Shown piece after piece: positions 1 through 8,698 of a stretch of 64,000 nt of DNA; within the stretch, counting starts at the first letter, position 1, and every line of letters starts with the position of its first letter. Source of the stretch: QANA01 sp963665505 (GTDB taxonomy: Bacteria; Bacillota; Clostridia; Christensenellales; Christensenellaceae); the NCBI GenBank assembly GCA_963665505.1, contig OY762275.1, positions 1,612,001 through 1,676,000 of the forward strand. Direction: 5' to 3'. The position numbers were made by a program, and so were the translations under genes. Under the pieces are notes generated by a model, which made no database searches, was not told the DNA's origin, and saw nothing but the letters and a program-made list of their open reading frames with translations.

Positions 1-2994
1 CCATTTCGTCGCCGCCCCAAGGGCAAACGAAAGGCCGCACAACCCAAGCGGAACAAGCGTTTTCCACAGCTTTTCCTTATGGAAATTATGCTCTCTATAC
101 AAATACATGAAAAAATACATGAGCAAGATGAAGAACACGCTGAAACTATCTATCGTGGCGATACGCGTGAGAGAAAAATGCATGAAATCGGCCGCGAGAA
201 GGATCGTCGCCGACGCGGCGTAGATCGTCTTTCTAAACAGCTTTTTCGCAAACAGATAGAACACCGGCAGCATCAGTACCCCAAAAAGCGTACCCATAAA
301 ACGCCACCCAAACGGGTTGAACCCAAACAGCTTGATGCCGACCGTAACGATGCTCTTGCCCAGAGGCGGGTGCGTGGTCTCATAGGGATAGATACCCTCG
401 ATATATTCATAAGCCGTACGCGCATGGTAGATCTCATCAAAATACATCTCGGTAAGGAAGCTGGTCGTTTCCGGGATCTGGTCCTGCTCGTCTATCAGGA
501 AAGAAGCGTCGGCCGTCACATCGTCTTCCACCAGATAGGCCGACTTAAGCGTAAGCCTTTCGTTCTCCGCATGGAACACCCCTAATTCTCTGAATTCCAA
601 CTCTCCCGAAACAACGATGATCTTGATATGCTGGATCTCCGCGTTGATATCCACCATTTCCCAGCGGAACATGGCTTTGTACTGATGGTCTATCATCCCG
701 CTGGAGATCTCCGTATATTCTATCCCGTCAGCGGAATAATACAGGCGGAACCGCCCCTGGCAATACCCCGTGTAATATTTGAGCTGCCCCACATATTGGG
801 GTTCCTCCAACTCTATAACTGCCCGCGTCTTGCTCGTCATCGTTTCTGCCTCTGTGGGGATCTGCGTACTTCCCAGGTTGAGAAATGCGACAACGGCATA
901 CACGGCCGTGATGACAAAGAGCAGGATGTAATCCTTTTTCTTCATGCCCATGCCCCGGGGCCCGTTTTCGCCCAACCGTGCGCCCGCGGCAAGGAGCGTC
1001 CTTTCTTTATAATCCACTGCCTCCACCGGTTCCACCGTGATCGCACGGCCGAGTTTCTTTCCCTGGAAAATATCCACCAGAATATAGGAGAAATGCAGGA
1101 ACGCGCATAATGTCAGCGCCGACAGGATAACGATCAGCTCCGTATAGACCGGCTGCATTCCGAATACGTATACCGTGTAGATATTCAGAAAGCCCACCGC
1201 CGAAAAGATCGTGGCCGAAAACAATAACTTCCTGGAATTGGCGACGATCGCAGCAAGATACAGGCAAACTACCGCCAGCAAGATATGCCCTTCATTCATG
1301 CCATACGCAAACGTGAATATCCCAACCGAAAGAATGGCCGCCAATAAGAAACATTGCTTCTTGTCCCGCAGTTTGATATACAGGATGGCGCCTGTGACAA
1401 TAAAAATACCGATGGCCAGCAACCCGAGCGTACTGTAATCAAAAAACAGCAATTTATCCGTAGCGCCGGCAGAATCTCCACCAAACAGGCCCATAAAGTT
1501 GAACGCATTGACCGACGCGTTGCCATTTATCGTCTGGAAGCTCTGTGCCACCCAGTACAATAAAGACTGGCCGCCGGCTACCGGCGCCGCAATAAGCAGA
1601 TAAACGCCCATTATGGCCGGCAATGAACACACCGTCTGCAGCAGGGCCTTTTTAAAGGTGCCCTTTCTAAACAGATCCCCCAGAAAAACGTACAGGAACA
1701 CAGGCGCAATCATCAACGCCTGCACTTTGCACATAAAAGACACGGCCCATAAAAGAGAAGCGGCGATCTTTTTATCCTGCGACAATAGGTATAGAGCCGC
1801 TACCGCCGGCAGGACAAAAATGCTGTCCAGTTTGCCCCACCCCGCGGAACCCACGATGAGAGCGGGGGCAAACAGCAGTACGCCGGCCAACAGCACAGCC
1901 GTATGTTTCTCGAGGTGTTTTTTTGCAAGTTTATACGCAAACCAGGCAATCGCTATATCCGCCAGTATCGCAGGCAGGCGTATGATGAGACTAAATAGAT
2001 TGGAATCGAGAGAAAGGCCCAGCCAGCTTCGGAACATACCGGCGGCGTAAAGGATATACGTATAGGCCGGAGAATACCCGGAAAGCCCGCTTTGCCGATA
2101 GAAATCGCCCAACCCGTTCTCGAAGGCGGCGACCGCCCATTGCTTGAGGGCAGGCATGTCCGTAACGTCTCCGACGTCTATCCAGGCCACAAGGACACGC
2201 AGCAACAGCCCGGCTGCAAACAGGCAGGGCAAAACCATTTTCCCGCTCAAAAACCGACCCAACCGCCCTGCCCAGCGGCCCGTCAGCACCGCGTAAACAG
2301 CATAGATACAGACAACAGAAAACAAAGCTGTACCAATATGGTCGTACGAAACTTCTTCTTTATCGAATTCTACCCTGTTCTTTTTCTCGGCATACCCCAC
2401 CGATGTTCTCGTCGCCTCGAACTCTTCTCCTGCAGACAATTCGCCGACAAGCGTGAAAACCTGTACGCCCTCCGGCGCGCTATCCACCCGTTCGACGGCA
2501 ATATTGTCCAGCCAGGCTTCGCCGGTACACAGAGAAGCCGCGTCACCCACGCCCAGGCAGAGCATATACGTCTGGTTCTCATCCTTGTTGGTATGCACAT
2601 AAAGCTGCAGGTCCGTCCATTCGCCCGCGGTATCATACACATCGCCGGCTTCTGCCAGCTGGGATTGTATGTTGATATGCGCGGCGGGGCTGGCCCCGGC
2701 TATTCCTTCCGCAAGCACACGGCTGGAAATCTGATAAGTGGTATCGGGTTCCAGCGTGATCTGGCAGAAAATATACCCGTACCCCTCTTCCTCCAAATCA
2801 AAATAAACGGCGCCCTGGTCTTCTTCGATGTCGCATTCGTATACATAGCTCCCAAACCCTTCGGGCAAGCCGTCGGCCCATTTATTAAAAGAATCGTCCA
2901 GGACGGTATTGGATGCTGCACAGACGGTTTGCGGCGCAAAGATCAGCACGGCCAGCAAAACCAGCACAACAAATTTTCTCATTCTATTTCGCAT
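1..2994 (-). CDS. PMT-family (GT39) glycosyltransferase with a second N-terminal GT-C module, partial at its 3' end
   Basis: The frame is open for 998 codons and runs off the left edge, so the C-terminus is missing. Reading it directly gives a signal peptide (residues 1-27), an extracytoplasmic jelly-roll-like carbohydrate-binding domain (about 28-185), a first multi-span GT-C membrane module (about 205-640) with a GWGKLDSIF motif like the WGQ-D motif of mannosyltransferases, a cytoplasmic linker, then a second GT-C module from residue 682. That module has a discoidin-like insert (about 705-810) before the PMT catalytic loop, FDEIYHAR near residue 853, and THPPLGK and GAATKW motifs. PMT enzymes transfer sugars from a polyprenyl phosphate donor on the outer membrane face; the acceptor here is unknown. 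I chose the ATG at 2994 because GAGGT precedes it; an ATG at 3012 overlaps the yraN stop as ATGA and is possible. It is the last gene of the MFS-rbgA-rnhB-yraN run. Confidence 0.85.
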   Translation of the reverse strand, partial: MRNRMRKFVVLVLLAVLIFAPQTVCAASNTVLDDSFNKWADGLPEGFGSYVYECDIEEDQGAVYFDLEEEGYGYIFCQITLEPDTTYQISSRVLAEGIAGASPAAHINIQSQLAEAGDVYDTAGEWTDLQLYVHTNKDENQTYMLCLGVGDAASLCTGEAWLDNIAVERVDSAPEGVQVFTLVGELSAGEEFEATRTSVGYAEKKNRVEFDKEEVSYDHIGTALFSVVCIYAVYAVLTGRWAGRLGRFLSGKMVLPCLFAAGLLLRVLVAWIDVGDVTDMPALKQWAVAAFENGLGDFYRQSGLSGYSPAYTYILYAAGMFRSWLGLSLDSNLFSLIIRLPAILADIAIAWFAYKLAKKHLEKHTAVLLAGVLLFAPALIVGSAGWGKLDSIFVLPAVAALYLLSQDKKIAASLLWAVSFMCKVQALMIAPVFLYVFLGDLFRKGTFKKALLQTVCSLPAIMGVYLLIAAPVAGGQSLLYWVAQSFQTINGNASVNAFNFMGLFGGDSAGATDKLLFFDYSTLGLLAIGIFIVTGAILYIKLRDKKQCFLLAAILSVGIFTFAYGMNEGHILLAVVCLYLAAIVANSRKLLFSATIFSAVGFLNIYTVYVFGMQPVYTELIVILSALTLCAFLHFSYILVDIFQGKKLGRAITVEPVEAVDYKERTLLAAGARLGENGPRGMGMKKKDYILLFVITAVYAVVAFLNLGSTQIPTEAETMTSKTRAVIELEEPQYVGQLKYYTGYCQGRFRLYYSADGIEYTEISSGMIDHQYKAMFRWEMVDINAEIQHIKIIVVSGELEFRELGVFHAENERLTLKSAYLVEDDVTADASFLIDEQDQIPETTSFLTEMYFDEIYHARTAYEYIEGIYPYETTHPPLGKSIVTVGIKLFGFNPFGWRFMGTLFGVLMLPVFYLFAKKLFRKTIYAASATILLAADFMHFSLTRIATIDSFSVFFILLMYFFMYLYREHNFHKEKLWKTLVPLGLCGLSFALGAATKW

Positions 2995-3008
2995 GGATAC
3001 CTCTTTTT

Positions 3009-3377
3009 TCATGTATCGATTTGTGCATTTCTGATATAACGAACAGAAGGACGAGTATACCGGTCTATGAAAACCTCCAGCACGTCGAACCGCATAGGTT
3101 TGTCCAATATCGCATGACGGGCGGCGTATGTCTCGGCCGCACGCAGCAAAGCATGCTTCTTCTTCGGGGTAATCGCATCCGCACCTGTGCCAAACAAATG
3201 GGTCGTCCGTGTTTTTACCTCTGCAAATACGTAGCAATCGCCTTCCTTTGCAATGATATCCAATTCCCCGCCCCGGATATGATAATTGGTCTCGAGTATC
3301 TCCATGCCCAGCGAGATCAGGTATTCCTTTGCGATATGTTCGCCCTGCCTGCCTATTTCCGCATTACTCTTGCCCAT
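3009..3377 (-). CDS. yraN: YraN/UPF0102 family nuclease-like protein
   Basis: A 122-residue protein of the UPF0102 family, which has a restriction-endonuclease-like fold. It shows the N-terminal G-x-x-GE-x-x-A helix, the RGGELDIIA stretch and the EVKTR motif (E, D and E-x-K are the metal-binding type residues). Its cellular role is not settled; it is normally found, as here, directly after rnhB. The start overlaps the end of rnhB by 14 bases and the stop overlaps a possible upstream ATG of the glycosyltransferase gene, so the three are probably translated from one message. Confidence 0.93.
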   Translation of the reverse strand: MGKSNAEIGRQGEHIAKEYLISLGMEILETNYHIRGGELDIIAKEGDCYVFAEVKTRTTHLFGTGADAITPKKKHALLRAAETYAARHAILDKPMRFDVLEVFIDRYTRPSVRYIRNAQIDT

Positions 3378-3975
3378 AGATCCCCTTCAAAAAACTCAGC
3401 CTGTGCAGGGGCGAAGGACCATTTTCCCGTATCGCCTGCATATGCTTTCTCGTACCGTATCCCTTATTGGCGGAAAACCCGTAGGCAGGGTATTCTTTAT
3501 CGAATTCCCGCATCAGCCGGTCTCTTGTGACTTTCGCAAGGATGGAAGCCGCGGCGACACTGTAAATCTTCGCGTCTCCCTTTACAACAGGAAAATATTC
3601 CATCGGCAGTTCCAGGCCGCTGATATAATCCGTATACAGGACAAAAGGCTGCGAAAGGCCCAAAATGGCCCGCCGGAACGCCAATCGCGCGGCATTCAAT
3701 ATATTGAGCCGTTCGATCTCTTCCACGCTTGCCATGCCGATGCGCCAACAAACGGCACTCCGAACGATCTGTTCATATAAAGACTCCCGCTTTCTTTCGG
3801 AAAGCTTTTTGGAATCGTCCACGCCGGGAATAAAACGGTCCCACGGCATGATGACGGCCGCCGCAACGACGGGGCCGGCCAGCGGTCCCCTTCCGGCCTC
3901 GTCCGCACCCGCCAACCGTTCGCCTTTTTCTCCATACGACGTTTCATAATAGAAAAAATCTTTTATATCTTCCAT
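3364..3975 (-). CDS. rnhB: Ribonuclease HII
   Basis: RNase HII cleaves the RNA strand of RNA/DNA hybrids and initiates removal of single ribonucleotides from DNA. The N-terminal GADEAGRGPLAGPV motif supplies the first acidic catalytic residues, and the KGYGTRKHM segment is typical of the family. The open frame extends to 4068, but I place the start at the ATG at 3975, one base after the rbgA stop, which gives 203 residues, close to the usual length; the upstream extension is not family-like. It is followed by yraN with a 14-base overlap, the standard Bacillota order rbgA-rnhB-yraN. Confidence 0.93.
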   Translation of the reverse strand: MEDIKDFFYYETSYGEKGERLAGADEAGRGPLAGPVVAAAVIMPWDRFIPGVDDSKKLSERKRESLYEQIVRSAVCWRIGMASVEEIERLNILNAARLAFRRAILGLSQPFVLYTDYISGLELPMEYFPVVKGDAKIYSVAAASILAKVTRDRLMREFDKEYPAYGFSANKGYGTRKHMQAIRENGPSPLHRLSFLKGIYGQE

Positions 3976-3976
3976 C

Positions 3977-4828
3977 TCAACATTCCGTACACGGCGGGGA
4001 TTCCAATGAAAACCTCCCCATCTTCCCATTCTTAAATTCTTCCAGAAGCATGGCATAGCCTCTATCAAAGTCTATATTCCCGCCCTTCAGTAAGAATCCT
4101 CTTTTTTTGAAAATTTCTTCCAATATATTTTGTGTGCCCTGGGGGAGATCCGGCAGATCATAGCGTTCCTTCAACAACGCGGGGGAACCCGCAGACAACA
4201 TCTTCACAAGGTACCATGCCATTTCTTCCGCGTCCAGCACTTCCTGCCGGATGCACCCGAGCAATGCGATGGCCGCTCCGGCTTCCGGATCTTCTATCTT
4301 GGGCCAAAGCAATCCCGGAGAATCCATGAATTCCATATAAGGCGTGAGTTTTACCCAGGAGAATCCCCGCGTAAGCCCCGGTTTGTTCCCCTCTTTCAAT
4401 TTGCGCTTGCCGGCCAGTCTGTTCAGTATCGCGGATTTCCCCACATTGGGGATACCGCAAACCAGGCAGCGTACCGTCTTGCGGATACCTTTTTGACGGT
4501 ATTTTTCATAAATAGGTTCCCCCACTTTTTCTATCTCTTTCAACAGCTCGCGTGGATCCCCCTTCAGCGCGGAGTAAGAAACCGCATAGATTCCCTCGTT
4601 CCTAAAAAATGCCAGCCATTGCCCGGTTGTCCGGGGGTCGGCCATATCTTCTTTGTTCAGGATACACATGCGCGCTTTACCAGCAAAAAGATCGTCAAAA
4701 TCCGGGTTGCGTGTGCTTTTAGGAGCGCGCGCGTCCAATACCTCGATCACTACGTCGACCAGTTTCAGTTTTTCCTGCATGTCCCGCCGCGCTTTTGTCA
4801 TATGGCCCGGATACCAGTTTATATGCAT
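3977..4828 (-). CDS. rbgA: Ribosome biogenesis GTPase RbgA (YlqF)
   Basis: RbgA is a circularly permuted GTPase needed for late assembly of the 50S subunit. The permuted motif order is visible: G4 (LNKEDMADP, about residue 60) comes before G1 (GIPNVGKSA, about 132) and G3 (DSPGLLWP, about 175); the N-terminal NWYPGHM is diagnostic. The ATG at 4828 has a GAGGG ribosome binding site 4 bases upstream and gives about 283 residues; the longer frame from 4846 has none. It sits 21 bases after the MFS gene and its stop abuts rnhB. Confidence 0.94.
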   Translation of the reverse strand: MHINWYPGHMTKARRDMQEKLKLVDVVIEVLDARAPKSTRNPDFDDLFAGKARMCILNKEDMADPRTTGQWLAFFRNEGIYAVSYSALKGDPRELLKEIEKVGEPIYEKYRQKGIRKTVRCLVCGIPNVGKSAILNRLAGKRKLKEGNKPGLTRGFSWVKLTPYMEFMDSPGLLWPKIEDPEAGAAIALLGCIRQEVLDAEEMAWYLVKMLSAGSPALLKERYDLPDLPQGTQNILEEIFKKRGFLLKGGNIDFDRGYAMLLEEFKNGKMGRFSLESPPCTEC

Positions 4829-4849
4829 ATGTCCCTCATTTTCCAAAAT

Positions 4850-6097
4850 TCAATACTCGATTTCCGGTACGGGTATCTTAAAAACGTGCCGTCCCAACAA
4901 CAGAGTGGCCACAAAAAACAACGCCGCACCGCACATAACACAGGCGATCAACAGGTAATAATCTACTATTCCCATTTCTTCCAAAAGAAAACCGCCGAGC
5001 AAATTCCCTAAAATCCCGGCGATCGCCGTGATGGAGCCGTTCAGCGTCTGCGCCGTAGCTTTGAGTTCCCGCGGGGCCAACGAATAAATGTAATTGGCGG
5101 ATGCACCTATCGAAAGCCCGCCGCCCAGCCCATAACAAGTGGAGATCAATATGAGCTGCGTGAAATTCTCCGCTATCGCATATAAAAACATCTCTACGAT
5201 ATAAAAGAAAGCCGCCCCGACCAGAAGCCCATATAAAGGAAATTTCCGCTTGCGGAGCGGTCTTATCAAAAAGAGCATGGGGATCTCCAGCAGCGCCTTA
5301 TACCCGGTTATCAGGCCCAGTTTCTCTGCATTCCCCCCGACGTGTGAAATCAGATACGGCAAAAAAACATGCCCCGTCTGCATAGGGATATGTAAAACGA
5401 TGGCATACACTAAAAACGTCATATAATAATAATTTTTGAATAACCGGCTGATCCGGAGTTTCCTGAACGGCAGGGCTTTCCTGCGCACATAGGCCGTGCC
5501 TTTATCTTTGATGCGCATGCTGACAAGCACCATGGGAACGATCAATAAAAAAAGCATGTAAAACGTCCATTCCACACCGTACACAGGCAAAATATACGCA
5601 AGCAGAAAGGCCATGGCGGCATAAGATATGGAGCCCCACAGCCGGATGTTCCCGTAATGCAGCCCTTCCCTGTTGGTCGTCTGTACGACCCAGTTATCTA
5701 CAAGAGAACTGGCGGGGTTCCTGAAAAAATGACTGACGGGCACAACGATCAGGCAAAGCATGAGCGATCCTACCATGACCGTACTCGTAAAAGGCACAAA
5801 CGCCCACAAAAGTGAACCGGTAAGTATACATGTGATAAAAACCTTTTTAACAGACCCGATCTTATCGGCAATGATCCCAAAAAGCGGGGCGGCGACTATG
5901 CCGACCGCGGCGTTTATCGCCGATATTTTCCCGATTTGGGAAGGCGTAAACCCGATCCCTTTCAGATAGACCGTCAGATATCCGCCCGTCGCCATGGCGA
6001 ACCAGTAAACAATCTCCAGTAACGAAAACTGCCAATACCGTTTCCTTTTTTCTTGCGGTGTGAGGAGTGCCGCCTCCGTACCGTTCAAATTTTCCAT
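4850..6097 (-). CDS. MFS transporter, LacY/nucleoside-symporter-like
   Basis: A 415-residue integral membrane protein with about twelve hydrophobic segments and the overall look of the MFS_1_like group (LacY/nucleoside:proton symporters). After TM2 it carries GIIADKIGSVKKV, the loop 2-3 signature of the superfamily. The substrate cannot be read from the sequence. The ATG at 6097 has GGGAG six bases upstream, and a clear sigma-A promoter lies at 6140-6168. In many Bacillota signal peptidase lepB stands between rplS and rbgA; here this gene and the VanZ-like gene occupy the interval. Confidence 0.85.
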   Translation of the reverse strand: MENLNGTEAALLTPQEKRKRYWQFSLLEIVYWFAMATGGYLTVYLKGIGFTPSQIGKISAINAAVGIVAAPLFGIIADKIGSVKKVFITCILTGSLLWAFVPFTSTVMVGSLMLCLIVVPVSHFFRNPASSLVDNWVVQTTNREGLHYGNIRLWGSISYAAMAFLLAYILPVYGVEWTFYMLFLLIVPMVLVSMRIKDKGTAYVRRKALPFRKLRISRLFKNYYYMTFLVYAIVLHIPMQTGHVFLPYLISHVGGNAEKLGLITGYKALLEIPMLFLIRPLRKRKFPLYGLLVGAAFFYIVEMFLYAIAENFTQLILISTCYGLGGGLSIGASANYIYSLAPRELKATAQTLNGSITAIAGILGNLLGGFLLEEMGIVDYYLLIACVMCGAALFFVATLLLGRHVFKIPVPEIEY

Positions 6098-6139
6098 GCT
6101 ATGCTCCCATCCGATAACAGACAAATAAACTCTATCTAT

Positions 6140-6168
6140 ATTATATAGTATACTCTATTTTCTCACAA
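6140..6168 (-). promoter_or_regulatory. Sigma-A promoter for the MFS-rbgA-rnhB-yraN-glycosyltransferase run
   Basis: On the minus strand TTGTGA (6163-6168) is separated by exactly 17 bases from a consensus TATAAT (6140-6145), about 40 bases before the MFS start codon. Confidence 0.75.
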
Positions 6169-6210
6169 CCGGACACAGCAGGAAGATGTTTGCCCAGCAA
6201 AAAACCGCAT

Positions 6211-6678
6211 CTAAGAAGAGCATTTTTTATGGCTAAAACGTTTTGGCAATAAGAAAAACAGGACGGTCGCCAGAAAACCGGAGGTCACATCCAGCAAAAT
6301 ATCCGTAACCTGGCTGGAACGTCCCTCCACAAAGAGTTGTATCCCTTCATCTATGGAGGCGGCAAGAAGCAATAAAAACCCAAACCAGAAATACCGCTTC
6401 TTCAAACGTATGGAAGGGGAACAGACGCTTATCGTCTTGAATAACAGCGTGCCCAGTACCATAAATTCAACAAAATGGCCAAGTTTGCGTATCAGATTAT
6501 TGGTGACGATAAAGTTGAGATCCAGCCACCCCAGCATCTTTTCCAGCAGGGCCAGCGCATAGAGACTTTTCGCATTGGATTGATCTGCTGGCTGCAGCGA
6601 ATTTCCCCAGATCACAAACAGCCATAGGCACACGGCCACGATCCATAAGTTCCTTACCGCATTCTTTTTCTCAAACAT
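6211..6678 (-). CDS. VanZ-like membrane protein
   Basis: A 155-residue protein with four to five hydrophobic segments and the VanZ family signatures: RKLGHFVEFMVLG and, later, DEGIQLF followed by GR-x-x-x-x-TDILLD. VanZ of the vancomycin cluster gives teicoplanin resistance, but most homologs are chromosomal proteins of unknown function in the envelope. There is no resistance operon nearby. It lies behind the rplS terminator and in front of the MFS promoter, so it is probably expressed by read-through or from a weak promoter. Confidence 0.88.
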   Translation of the reverse strand: MFEKKNAVRNLWIVAVCLWLFVIWGNSLQPADQSNAKSLYALALLEKMLGWLDLNFIVTNNLIRKLGHFVEFMVLGTLLFKTISVCSPSIRLKKRYFWFGFLLLLAASIDEGIQLFVEGRSSQVTDILLDVTSGFLATVLFFLLPKRFSHKKCSS

Positions 6679-6692
6679 TTCAGCCCTATCTT

Positions 6693-6725
6693 AAAAAAAG
6701 AGATACCTTCCAAACCGGTATCTCT
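6693..6725 (-). terminator. Rho-independent terminator after rplS
   Basis: On the minus strand a perfect 9-bp stem (6717-6725 with 6699-6707, loop of nine) is followed directly by a run of seven T. It closes the smc-to-rplS block. Confidence 0.9.
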
Positions 6726-6756
6726 GTAAAGCACATCAAAATCGCTCGAAGCGCAC

Positions 6757-7098
6757 TTAGTTCTCTCTGATCCTGGCGGATTTCCCTACCCGGTTACGCA
6801 GATAATACAACTTTGCTCTTCTTACTTTGCCGCCCCTGACTTTCTCGATCTTCTCGATCTTGGGTGAATGCAACGGAAGTACGCGTTCCACGCCTACCCC
6901 ATAACTCACACGGCGTACCGTAATGGTTTCTCTCAAACCGCCGCCGCTCCTGCCGATCAGATAGCCTTCAAATACCTGTATCCTCTCGCGGGTTCCTTCT
7001 GTAACCTTTAAATATACCCTTATTAAATCGCCTATTTGAAGCGCGGGCAAATCCGAGCGAAGCTGTGATTGCTCTACGAATTTCATCAGTTCATGCAT
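6757..7098 (-). CDS. rplS: 50S ribosomal protein L19
   Basis: L19 sits at the interface of the 30S and 50S subunits. The 113-residue sequence carries typical family blocks: GDLIRVYLKV, RIQVFEGYLI, VRRVSYGVGVERVLP and a basic C-terminus (VRRAKLYYLRNRVGKSARI). Besides read-through from trmD, the gene has its own promoter at 7176-7205 and a structured leader, which suggests separate or feedback control. Confidence 0.98.
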   Translation of the reverse strand: MHELMKFVEQSQLRSDLPALQIGDLIRVYLKVTEGTRERIQVFEGYLIGRSGGGLRETITVRRVSYGVGVERVLPLHSPKIEKIEKVRGGKVRRAKLYYLRNRVGKSARIREN

Positions 7099-7170
7099 TT
7101 TCGGTTCCTCCCTTTTCCAACGTTTTTGCCCGATATCTTACGGGCAACGAACCGCTTTCTCTGCAGACAT
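7099..7170 (-). promoter_or_regulatory. Candidate structured leader of rplS mRNA
   Basis: The short leader between the rplS promoter and start codon holds a hairpin with a perfect 7-bp stem (7141-7147 with 7126-7132, loop of eight) close to the ribosome binding site. An autoregulatory L19 leader is known in Bacillota; whether this one matches that family needs a covariance-model search. Confidence 0.5.
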
Positions 7171-7175
7171 GTGGT

Positions 7176-7205
7176 ATTATAACACAAGCCTGTCTGTCAT
7201 TGCAA
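7176..7205 (-). promoter_or_regulatory. Sigma-A promoter for rplS
   Basis: TTGCAA (7200-7205, minus strand) and consensus TATAAT (7176-7181) are 18 bases apart, in the gap between trmD and rplS. It would allow rplS to be transcribed at a higher level than the upstream genes. Confidence 0.75.
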
Positions 7206-7210
7206 GGTAT

Positions 7211-7942
7211 TTATAAGAATTCCTTGCGTTCCTCCGGCGTCAGGTTTGCTTTTTCTAAAAGATCCGGCCGCATCTTCGCCGTTTTTTTGATCGCCTCGCG
7301 CCGCTGCCACGCAAGGACATTTGCATGATGGCCAGAAAGAAGCACTTCCGGCACTTTCATGCCCCGGAAATCTGCCGGACGTGTGAATTGCGGATACTCC
7401 AGCAATCCGTCGCCATCCAGGCCGAACGATTCTTTGGCTATGCTCCGCTCATTTCCCAGTACTCCCGGCACGTATCGCATCACGGCATCCATCAGGACCA
7501 TGGCAGGCAATTCTCCCCCGGTGAGGATATAATCCCCAATGGATATCTCCTTTTCGATGTGCACATTGATCACCCGTTCGTCCACGCCCTCGTAATGCCC
7601 GCAAAGTATATTGAGCGCATCGTAGCGGGAAAGCTCTGCGGCCAATTGCGGATGAAGCGGCTCTCCGCCGGCGGACATATAGACGTTTAGGGTCTTTTTC
7701 CCTGCCTGTTTGGCCTCAATCGCGGAAAAACAATCAAAAAGGCTTTGCGGTGAAAGCAACATGCCCGCCCCGCCCCCAAACGGCGCATCGTCCACTCTTT
7801 TGTGTTTGTCTTTGGAATATGCTCTGAAATTATACAGACCGATCCCTACAAGTGAACTTTCTATCGCCCTTTTGCATATGCTCGCGTGCATAAAAGAATC
7901 AAACATCTCGGGAAAGATCGTAAGTATATTGAATTCAAGCAT
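7211..7942 (-). CDS. trmD: tRNA (guanine-37-N1)-methyltransferase
   Basis: TrmD methylates G37 next to the anticodon using S-adenosylmethionine and prevents frameshifting. The 243-residue protein shows the SPOUT trefoil-knot signatures: N-terminal ILTIFPEMF, DDAPFGGGAGML, LCGHYEGVDERV, EISIGDYILTGGELP and the RPADFRG segment. The ATG overlaps the rimM stop region by 8 bases, as expected for this operon. Confidence 0.97.
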   Translation of the reverse strand: MLEFNILTIFPEMFDSFMHASICKRAIESSLVGIGLYNFRAYSKDKHKRVDDAPFGGGAGMLLSPQSLFDCFSAIEAKQAGKKTLNVYMSAGGEPLHPQLAAELSRYDALNILCGHYEGVDERVINVHIEKEISIGDYILTGGELPAMVLMDAVMRYVPGVLGNERSIAKESFGLDGDGLLEYPQFTRPADFRGMKVPEVLLSGHHANVLAWQRREAIKKTAKMRPDLLEKANLTPEERKEFL

Positions 7943-8447
7943 CGATCGCGACCTCTGTCATCCTTGCCGCATCCACATGTATCTTTTTGTTTTGCAGATC
8001 GACTTGCTTCTGCACGCCCGGTGCCAGCGGAAACAAAATATCTTTTTCGCCTTTGACATGATACACATCCACGCCGCCCGTCCGGATCACCTCGTGCAAA
8101 GTTCCCAAAGTCCTACCCTCGGTATCTACCACCGTCATACCGATAAGGTCGGCAATGTAGTAGGCGTTTTCAGGAAGTTTCGCCGCGTTTGCCCGGTCGA
8201 TGTATAAAGAGGCGCCCCGCAGATGCTCCGCCGCGTTTCTGTCTTCACAACCGGAGATCTTAATATAGGCAAATCCTTTATAAATGCGGGCCTTCTCTAC
8301 CGTTTTCTTGCTGTACCGGCCGTTTTCTTTCAGAAAAACGTGCGAGAGACTATGAAACCGATCCAGCGAATCCACATAGGCTTGGAGTTTCAGCTCCCCC
8401 CGGACCCCTTGCGGCTTCAGCACTTTGGCAAGCCTAAAATAATCCAT
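7935..8447 (-). CDS. rimM: Ribosome maturation factor RimM
   Basis: RimM binds S19 and assists maturation of the 30S head. The 170-residue sequence has the N-terminal barrel (LAKVLKPQGVRGELKL) and the C-terminal PRC-barrel (YYIADLIGMTV and the G-V-DVY-x-V-K stretch ending in LAPGVQKQVDL). Its ATG follows the khpA stop by one base and its end overlaps trmD by 8, indicating tight translational coupling. Confidence 0.95.
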   Translation of the reverse strand: MDYFRLAKVLKPQGVRGELKLQAYVDSLDRFHSLSHVFLKENGRYSKKTVEKARIYKGFAYIKISGCEDRNAAEHLRGASLYIDRANAAKLPENAYYIADLIGMTVVDTEGRTLGTLHEVIRTGGVDVYHVKGEKDILFPLAPGVQKQVDLQNKKIHVDAARMTEVAIDA

Positions 8448-8448
8448 T

Positions 8449-8676
8449 TCAAATAATTTCTACGGTATATTTTTTCCCGGATTTTGCCGAAGCGGCTTTG
8501 ACGATCGTACGGATCGCTTTGGCAATCCGCCCTTGTTTCCCTATGACTTTGCCCATATCGTCTTCCGCAACATTCAGTTCGATGATCACCGTATTGTCTA
8601 GCGTTTTCTCACTCAATCGCACCTGAGAAGGATCATCCACAAGGGATTTGGCCAGAAATTCAACTAATTCAACCAT
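8449..8676 (-). CDS. khpA: KH-domain RNA-binding protein KhpA (YlqC)
   Basis: A 75-residue single KH domain with the GxxG RNA-binding loop, VIGKQGRIAKAI. KhpA pairs with KhpB/EloR (Jag) in Bacillota and affects cell division and elongation through RNA binding; the partner is not in this window. It sits between rpsP and rimM, its conserved place. Confidence 0.93.
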   Translation of the reverse strand: MVELVEFLAKSLVDDPSQVRLSEKTLDNTVIIELNVAEDDMGKVIGKQGRIAKAIRTIVKAASAKSGKKYTVEII

Positions 8677-8698
8677 GTCTACATCCTTTCAATCATTT

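Noticed and set aside
6211..6678. Vancomycin or teicoplanin resistance determinant
   Set aside because: Only a VanZ-like protein is present; no VanA/H/X ligase, dehydrogenase or peptidase gene accompanies it.
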